18,661 nucleotides of DNA from CAZPAN01 sp964581165 (lineage in GTDB: Bacteria; Actinomycetota; Coriobacteriia; Coriobacteriales; CADBOM01): positions 1 through 18,661 of the forward strand of contig CAZOMM010000039.1 of the NCBI GenBank assembly GCA_964581165.1, written 5' to 3'. The position numbers and the translations under genes are program-made. Below, in pieces: positions 15,401-18,661 of this stretch. The notes under the pieces were generated by a model that did not search any database, was not told the DNA's origin, and saw only the letters and a list, made by a program, of their open reading frames with translations. Each line of letters opens with the position of its first letter. The first letter of the stretch is position 1.

Positions 15401-16039
15401 CTTTGCCTTAGAAGCCTGTCTTTCTAGGGGCCTGAGCTGCGACTCGATTACCTTAACGAGATCCTTTACACGATCTAGAGTGCCGTCCATTTTAGACAGC
15501 TGTCTTGCAGCCCTTTCTTTGCGCGACTTGTGCTTAAGAATGCCAGCAGCCTCCTCGAGCAAAAGCAGCCTATCGTGAGGTCTAGACTCAATCATTGCTG
15601 TGAGATTGCCCTGAGTAATAACGGAGTGCACTCCCTCGCCAATGCCAGAATCGTGAAGTATGTCGATAATGTCGCGTCTGAGACAGGGCGAGCCATTCAT
15701 TAGATATTCGCTCTCGCCGTTGTGATGCATGCGACGAGTGATAACAACTTCGTTAAATTCGATTGGGATGGTTGAGTCGGAGTTGTCTAAAACAAGATCA
15801 ACCTCGGCAAGCTTAGCGGCAGGTCTTGCCGAAGAACCCGAAAAGATCAGTTCTTCCATTGAGTGCACGCGCAAATTAGAGACCTTGCGCTCACCAAGCA
15901 CCCAAAGCACAGCCTCAGAGATATTAGATTTACCCGAGCCGTTAGGTCCAACAATTGCCGAAACCCCAGGTTCAAACTCAATTACAGATTTATCTGCAAA
16001 CGATTTAAAGCCCTTAAGTACCAGAGATTTTAAATACAC
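12434..16039 (-). CDS. smc: Chromosome segregation protein Smc
   Basis: About 1201 residues, the usual size for the bacterial condensin ATPase that forms a ring with ScpA and ScpB. The N-terminal head has MYLKSLVLKGFKSFADK and Walker A GPNGSGKSN (31-39). Long coiled coils flank a hinge domain at roughly 510-680 (FAGVVGRLSQVIKAPPDIE). The C-terminal head carries the ABC signature LSGGQ (from 1086), Walker B FYILDE (1110-1115) and an H-loop LVTHQ. The D-loop reads EPSLDGTN where many Smc proteins have AALDDAN. I chose GTG at 16039 rather than ATG at 16060: MYLKSL is the typical family start and AGGA lies five bases upstream of it, while the longer form adds seven atypical residues. The C-terminal AQQKAGAA end runs into the repeat array. 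Confidence 0.96.
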   Translation of the reverse strand: MYLKSLVLKGFKSFADKSVIEFEPGVSAIVGPNGSGKSNISEAVLWVLGERKVSNLRVHSMEELIFSGSSARPAAKLAEVDLVLDNSDSTIPIEFNEVVITRRMHHNGESEYLMNGSPCLRRDIIDILHDSGIGEGVHSVITQGNLTAMIESRPHDRLLLLEEAAGILKHKSRKERAARQLSKMDGTLDRVKDLVKVIESQLRPLERQASKAKRHEEYSNELREISLSLAVDDLRNLQVQWEDLSKSEKEIEAEAELVSFRLKEKEAEVNKRQRVLEQKGLFVGDLNEQRSRCQSIMARLESNMRLLEEKGKNMVLRLSSLRATIHSSESRLTAARNERIQTETELNDTSARLTALYSTFNDLTRSSEQVTKDRRRAQDEYTAMNAKLRNNESALAATKDKLAKAESSLEALEVEERMLGEQQIQLDQDILQAKAQLSDQREKADELSGDILKVKSELSLANSDIDKRVRLLDKARIEMNATRDKLAEIQAELRALREIEKAFETASPALNWIAEHQSDFAGVVGRLSQVIKAPPDIEPVLERLLGADVSALLVVDLKSANLIAERLIKSGEAGEVTFLPLDIESVADDDLPSCSDGDRLLDLLSCDASYEGIVRALVGDVYIAKTVAQAVLFHERNPECKVRFATRDGAVVWPNGKITLGSQIADMDGVLARQRKINELDIESDTCISNLSESEMAVSEAEKALTLAQQDGFELSEKLAKLQGAYDSAEREIKRLEENVLRLNGNKDELQRKFKGVSVRRSQSAPLAQEFRDNIAQIEESIVQIRLETEESSKRLFDINQQKSDIAEKVAEVKTEMETCKSSMEFRRKRIDSLKSEIAELEKTLEVSNQTQESLSIIRLRVDPLYKVFEELYSGISEWAEKLQEQAKLTQSDSSSLREIIEEAKAARDEARTRQNEIKTRLSELRVEKARLEVDVKHAIARIEKDNKTSIEAALEVPSPQDRAKAEDRALRLRRKIENLGTVNPVAMVEYEKLRERRDYIESQMQDLLEARKKLNTISRALDTKMRRQFRETFDAVNDSFKSLYEQLSPGDTGELVVLGRNEEGEGGVEIVIHPHGMKLTSLTQLSGGQSALVSIAFLFAIYMTRNAPFYILDEIEPSLDGTNLQRVCDLLDSMRKSTQLILVTHQRQTMEIADILYGVTKQASGVSKVVSQKLDQALRSLQEQGVDVDGASAQQKAGAA

Positions 16040-16064
16040 GTAAATCCTGTTCCACAACATGCGC

Positions 16065-16096
16065 TAGGCCAATATCGACAATTTGAGGAGGGCCTA
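16065..16096 (-). other. Inverted repeat between rnc and smc
   Basis: TAGGCC (16065-16070) and GGCCTA (16091-16096) flank a 20-base loop, 26 to 57 bases before the smc start. In the same 98-base gap, TAAGCGCT occurs at the rnc stop codon and again about 39 bases on. No T run follows either, so a terminator is not supported; a leader structure or chance are both possible. Confidence 0.3.
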
Positions 16097-16158
16097 CAAG
16101 CCATGCCTAATTTAAGCCGCAAGCGCTTAAGCTTAATAAGTTCTTAACAGTGTGTATT

Positions 16159-16893
16159 CTAGCGCTTAGGTTCCTTGTCTATCTTCTTAAGAGCCATTTG
16201 TGCAGCAAAGGTTTCGGCCTCTTTCTTAGTGCGACCGCTTCCACTGCCTAAAACCTCGCCCTCACACAAAACCTCAGCCACAAAGGTGCGATCGTGAGGT
16301 GGTCCCTGTTCATCGACAACCCTATAAACAGGAGTCGTTCCAAAGCTTTGAAGAACCTCTTGCAACTGTCCCTTATAGTTTTTAACACCAGAGGCCATCG
16401 ATCGATGAATCTTGGGAACAATGGTGCGCATTATCCATTCGGTAGCAACCTCTGCGCCGCCATCCAAATAAAGCGCCGCAATAACAGCCTCAAATACATT
16501 TTCTAAGGCCGAGTGAAGGCCTCGGCGATTTGTACGGTCTTCTGCAGGTCCAAATATGATTATGTCGGCAAATCCCACCTCACCTGCAATTTCGGAAAGT
16601 GCTTCGCCAGAAGTTACAGCGATTTTCAAACGCGTGAGCTTTCCCTCATCCAAATCGGGATAACGCCGGTAAACCACATCCGAAACTACCAGACCCAAAA
16701 AGGCATCGCCCAAAAACTCTAGACGCTCATAACTCTCGTGCGAAGGTTGATCTTGAATTGCCGATGGATGAGTTAAAGCCGTAATAAGAAGTGTTTTGTC
16801 TTTAAAGGAGTACTCGAGGATAGACTCTGCTTTTTTTGTTATTTCCTCAAGATGTCCCTTATCCGGAAATATATGGTTTCGTTCTTGTGTCAT
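16159..16893 (-). CDS. rnc: Ribonuclease III
   Basis: A 244-residue double-stranded-RNA endonuclease for rRNA and mRNA processing. The RNase III domain (about 15-160) contains the signature ERLEFLGDA (56-64) and DEGKLTRLK (82-90); a dsRNA-binding domain follows (about 172-240, with NYKGQLQE and RTKKEAETFAAQMALKKI). Compared with E. coli RNase III, the metal-binding residues E41, D45, E65 and E117 are matched by E59, D63, E83 and E135. The position of D114 is Asn132 (SALENVFEA against SILADTVEA), codon AAT. That could be normal for this lineage or reduce activity. ATG overlaps the acpP stop as ATGA, so translation is probably coupled. Confidence 0.95.
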   Translation of the reverse strand: MTQERNHIFPDKGHLEEITKKAESILEYSFKDKTLLITALTHPSAIQDQPSHESYERLEFLGDAFLGLVVSDVVYRRYPDLDEGKLTRLKIAVTSGEALSEIAGEVGFADIIIFGPAEDRTNRRGLHSALENVFEAVIAALYLDGGAEVATEWIMRTIVPKIHRSMASGVKNYKGQLQEVLQSFGTTPVYRVVDEQGPPHDRTFVAEVLCEGEVLGSGSGRTKKEAETFAAQMALKKIDKEPKR

Positions 16894-17132
16894 GAAATTA
16901 GATTTTCGATATATTCGACTGCATCCCCAACAGTCTCTACCTGTCCAAAGATCTCATCCTCAATTGTGATATCAAAGCCGTCCTCAATAGCCGTGACTAT
17001 CTGAAGAAGATCCAAAGAATCCACATCCAGATCGTCCCTCAAAGAACTATTCATACTAATATCTGAGGCATCTAAACCAATCTGGTCAACAATAATCGCG
17101 AGCACGTCTTGAAAGATTTCGTCACGATTCAT
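16890..17132 (-). CDS. acpP: Acyl carrier protein
   Basis: An 80-residue acidic four-helix protein that carries growing acyl chains on 4'-phosphopantetheine. The attachment serine is S39 in DLDVDSLDLLQ. Length and charge are typical. ATG start with AAGGGAG just upstream. It lies 141 bases after plsX and overlaps rnc by four bases, the arrangement expected for a fatty acid and phospholipid supply gene in this block. Confidence 0.96.
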   Translation of the reverse strand: MNRDEIFQDVLAIIVDQIGLDASDISMNSSLRDDLDVDSLDLLQIVTAIEDGFDITIEDEIFGQVETVGDAVEYIENLIS

Positions 17133-17214
17133 AAAACTCCCTTATTAAAGCTCCCTAATCTAACAAGGCTTAAACAAGTTGGCGATGACACATTCTTGTC
17201 GATAAAAACTATGT

Positions 17215-17242
17215 TTGCAAGCTCTAACTAGTTAGAGCGCAA
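17215..17242 (-). promoter_or_regulatory. Perfect 18-bp palindrome between plsX and acpP
   Basis: GCTCTAACTAGTTAGAGC (17221-17238) equals its own reverse complement and is extended by TTGC (17215-17218) and GCAA (17239-17242) across a two-base bulge. It lies 32 to 59 bases after the plsX stop. On the minus strand a TTTTT run comes only after a ten-base gap, so this is a poor intrinsic terminator; an operator dimer site, an attenuator or an RNA-processing stem are alternatives. GTTAG recurs at 17231, 17245 and 17256. Confidence 0.6.
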
Positions 17243-17254
17243 CCGTTAGGAGTC

Positions 17255-17288
17255 AGTTAGAACAACATCTCCTTTAGAGCAACATCTC
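17255..17288 (-). repeat. 17-bp tandem duplication spanning the plsX stop codon
   Basis: The minus-strand unit GAGATGTTGCTCTAAAG (17288-17272) contains the last codons and TAA stop of plsX. It is followed directly by GAGATGTTGTTCTAACT (17271-17255), 14 of 17 identical. Confidence 0.85.
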
Positions 17289-18311
17289 TCGCTCAATAGA
17301 ACCAGCTAGATCGTCTCTTACAGCCTTAGCACAAGCTGCAATTCCATTTGCAACAGCCTTGGGCGAAGACGAACCATGACCAACAATGCAGGCAGTTTTG
17401 ATGCCCAGCAAAGGCGCTCCACCATAAGTTTCGGGGCTAACAGTGGCCACAAATTCATTGATAGCTGGACGTAGCTTGGCCGCCGCCAGCTTGTTGCCCG
17501 TACTAGATGTCATGATCGATTTAACCGAGCGAAATATCATCAAAGCAGTACCCTCTAGAACCTTTAAAGTGATATTGCCGGTAAAGCCATCGGTAACAAC
17601 AACATCGCAGGTTGCACTAGTGAGATCTCCGCCCTCAACATTTCCAATAAAGTCTTCTAGCTCTTTATTCATAAGGGCATAAACCTCTTGAGCAAAACTG
17701 CTGCCCTTGGTTGGTTCGCTACCATTGTTTAAAAGCCCAACCGTTGGCTTAGATCTGTTCAAGATCACCTTGGCATAGGCGCGCCCCATCTTGGCAAACT
17801 GCAAGAGATACTCAGGTTTGCAGTCTGCATTAGCACCTACATCAAGCAGCACCACGGGCTTGCTAGGCACAGGAACTATTGTTGCAAGCGCAGGCCTTAA
17901 AACCCCTTTTGAACGTCCAATCAAAATCGTAGCCCCACTAAGACAGCCGCCAGTTGAGCCTGCCGAGTAAAATCCATCGGCCCTGCCTTCGTGAACAAGC
18001 TTGCAGCCAACCACAATCGAAGAGTCCTTCTTGCGCCTGATCGCCTGGGCCGGATGATCAGCCATCTCAATTACCTCTGTGGTAACAACAGGGTCAATTC
18101 TGTCCGAAAACTCAGCTGCCAGGCCCGATATGGAGCTTTCTCTGCCCACAAGCAGCACATTGAGCTTAGGGTCGGCCTGTAGCGCAAGTTTGGTTCCTGC
18201 AATCACCGCCTCTGGGGCATCGTCTCCCCCATCGGCATCAACACAGATTTTTACCTGCTGCTTATTGTCGGACGAAGAAAAGGCTCGTGTATGTGAGTCG
18301 TTTGAAGACAT
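17274..18311 (-). CDS. plsX: Phosphate acyltransferase PlsX
   Basis: A 345-residue enzyme that converts acyl-ACP and phosphate to acyl-phosphate, the donor for PlsY in phosphatidic acid synthesis; it works at the membrane surface. Family landmarks are CVDADGGDDAPEAVIAG (23-39), DHPAQAIRRKKDSS, FYSAGSTGG, LLDVGANADC, LLNNGSEPTKGS, TDGFTGN and YGGAPLLGIKTACIVGHG. The commonly seen VDAMGGD is VDADGGD here. The first 20 residues are Ser- and polar-rich and precede the fold. ATG start with AGGAG six bases upstream. It heads the minus-strand block with acpP next. The TGGTTTAACATGG end of an intergenic element points toward it from 55 bases upstream. Confidence 0.95.
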   Translation of the reverse strand: MSSNDSHTRAFSSSDNKQQVKICVDADGGDDAPEAVIAGTKLALQADPKLNVLLVGRESSISGLAAEFSDRIDPVVTTEVIEMADHPAQAIRRKKDSSIVVGCKLVHEGRADGFYSAGSTGGCLSGATILIGRSKGVLRPALATIVPVPSKPVVLLDVGANADCKPEYLLQFAKMGRAYAKVILNRSKPTVGLLNNGSEPTKGSSFAQEVYALMNKELEDFIGNVEGGDLTSATCDVVVTDGFTGNITLKVLEGTALMIFRSVKSIMTSSTGNKLAAAKLRPAINEFVATVSPETYGGAPLLGIKTACIVGHGSSSPKAVANGIAACAKAVRDDLAGSIEREMLL

Positions 18312-18365
18312 CGCTTTCTCCTAAAACTCAATAAGGTACAAGAGGTACGAAAGATGCGAGAGCCT

Positions 18366-18624
18366 CCATGTTAAACCAGAATTGAAACAGAACTAAAGCT
18401 GAGTCAGAAGCCCTCAACAAAGGCAGAGTCTTAAAGGGTGGGCAGAATGCCGATGCTGGCGAGTTCCGCAGCGAGCAAAAACAGCTAGAAAAATCTTTCT
18501 AAAGTTAAGTTCACACAAGCAAAAGCATGTTTTGTAGAACAAAAAGCGCGAGCGAGGACTGCCCGAGTCCAGCGCGGCTTCTGCCCGCCCATCCAGTGAT
18601 CGTTCCAATTCTGGTTTAGCATGG
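18366..18624. mobile_element. 259-bp intergenic element with inverted termini (copy B)
   Basis: The ends CCATGTTAAACCA (18366-18378) and TGGTTTAGCATGG (18612-18624) are inverted copies, and the similarity extends inward (GAATTGAAAC against GTTCCAATTC). The interior from about 18436 matches copy A (6666-6920) through TGCTGGCGAGTTCCGCAGCG, TAGAAAAATCTTTCTA, AGCATGTTTTGTAGAACAAA and CGAGCGAGGACTG. It holds GGACT-GCCCG-AGTCC as a stem. No transposase is encoded; the minus-strand reading frame across it differs between copies through an indel. It occupies nearly all of the 350 bases upstream of plsX, where no convincing sigma-70 promoter was found. Confidence 0.75.
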
Positions 18625-18661
18625 AAAATGCTCGGCACACTGAGAATTGAGTCTAAACATG

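Noticed and set aside
16040..16060. ATG at 16060 as the smc start
   Set aside because: Adds seven residues atypical of Smc, while GTG at 16039 has AGGA at proper spacing and gives the usual MYLKSL start.
17221..17238. Palindrome as a FapR operator
   Set aside because: The bases do not match the FapR consensus as I remember it, and no such regulator is in the window.
18414..18638. Minus-strand frame sharing EAALDS.SPRS..LFYK with one at 6794-7054
   Set aside because: Both lie inside the intergenic element; the shared peptide follows from DNA similarity, and an indel at the T run shifts the frame between copies.

Overview
The window looks like a bacterial chromosome segment of moderate to low GC (about 45% by eye) with frequent GTG and TTG starts. 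The minus-strand order plsX-acpP-rnc-smc-ftsY-ffh is the common core block of Gram-positive bacteria. Together with the Smc and Ffh sequence style it suggests Actinomycetota, possibly class Coriobacteriia. That placement is from memory of gene order and protein style, not from a search.

Region 1 (1-1735, + strand) has a 33-bp-period direct array at the left edge, a promoter candidate, and a 23-bp-period array in the leader of a DUF4143-type ATPase gene. The last 23-bp unit can fold onto the ribosome binding site of that gene. Region 2 (1736-9630, + strand) is a cell-surface polymer locus: three family-2 glycosyltransferases, an LtaS-like sulfatase-fold phosphoglycerol transferase and a polytopic membrane protein of unknown function. 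Two glycosyltransferases (3278-4525 and 8450-9630) are close paralogues. The second is broken by a run of eight G, which could be a phase-variation switch or a sequencing error. Region 3 (9684-18311, - strand) is the housekeeping block. Ffh and FtsY are the two signal-recognition GTPases, Smc condenses chromosomes, RNase III processes double-stranded RNA, and PlsX and acyl carrier protein supply phospholipid synthesis. acpP and rnc overlap by ATGA. The surface locus converges on ffh with a 53-bp gap.

Two sequence-level themes run through the window. First, a family of intergenic elements with inverted termini (consensus CTATGTTAAACCA) occurs as two roughly 255-bp copies (6666-6920 and 18366-18624), one 118-bp derivative (3117-3234) and one end fragment (1801-1842). 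Its TGGTTTAACATAG end points into four genes, 16 to 83 bases before their starts. Second, short tandem duplications include or adjoin stop codons (LtaS-like gene, plsX, ffh, smc), and degenerate repeats extend the termini of the surface genes. A 100-N assembly gap lies between ftsY and smc, flanked by identical 55-bp copies of such a repeat, so the real length there is unknown.
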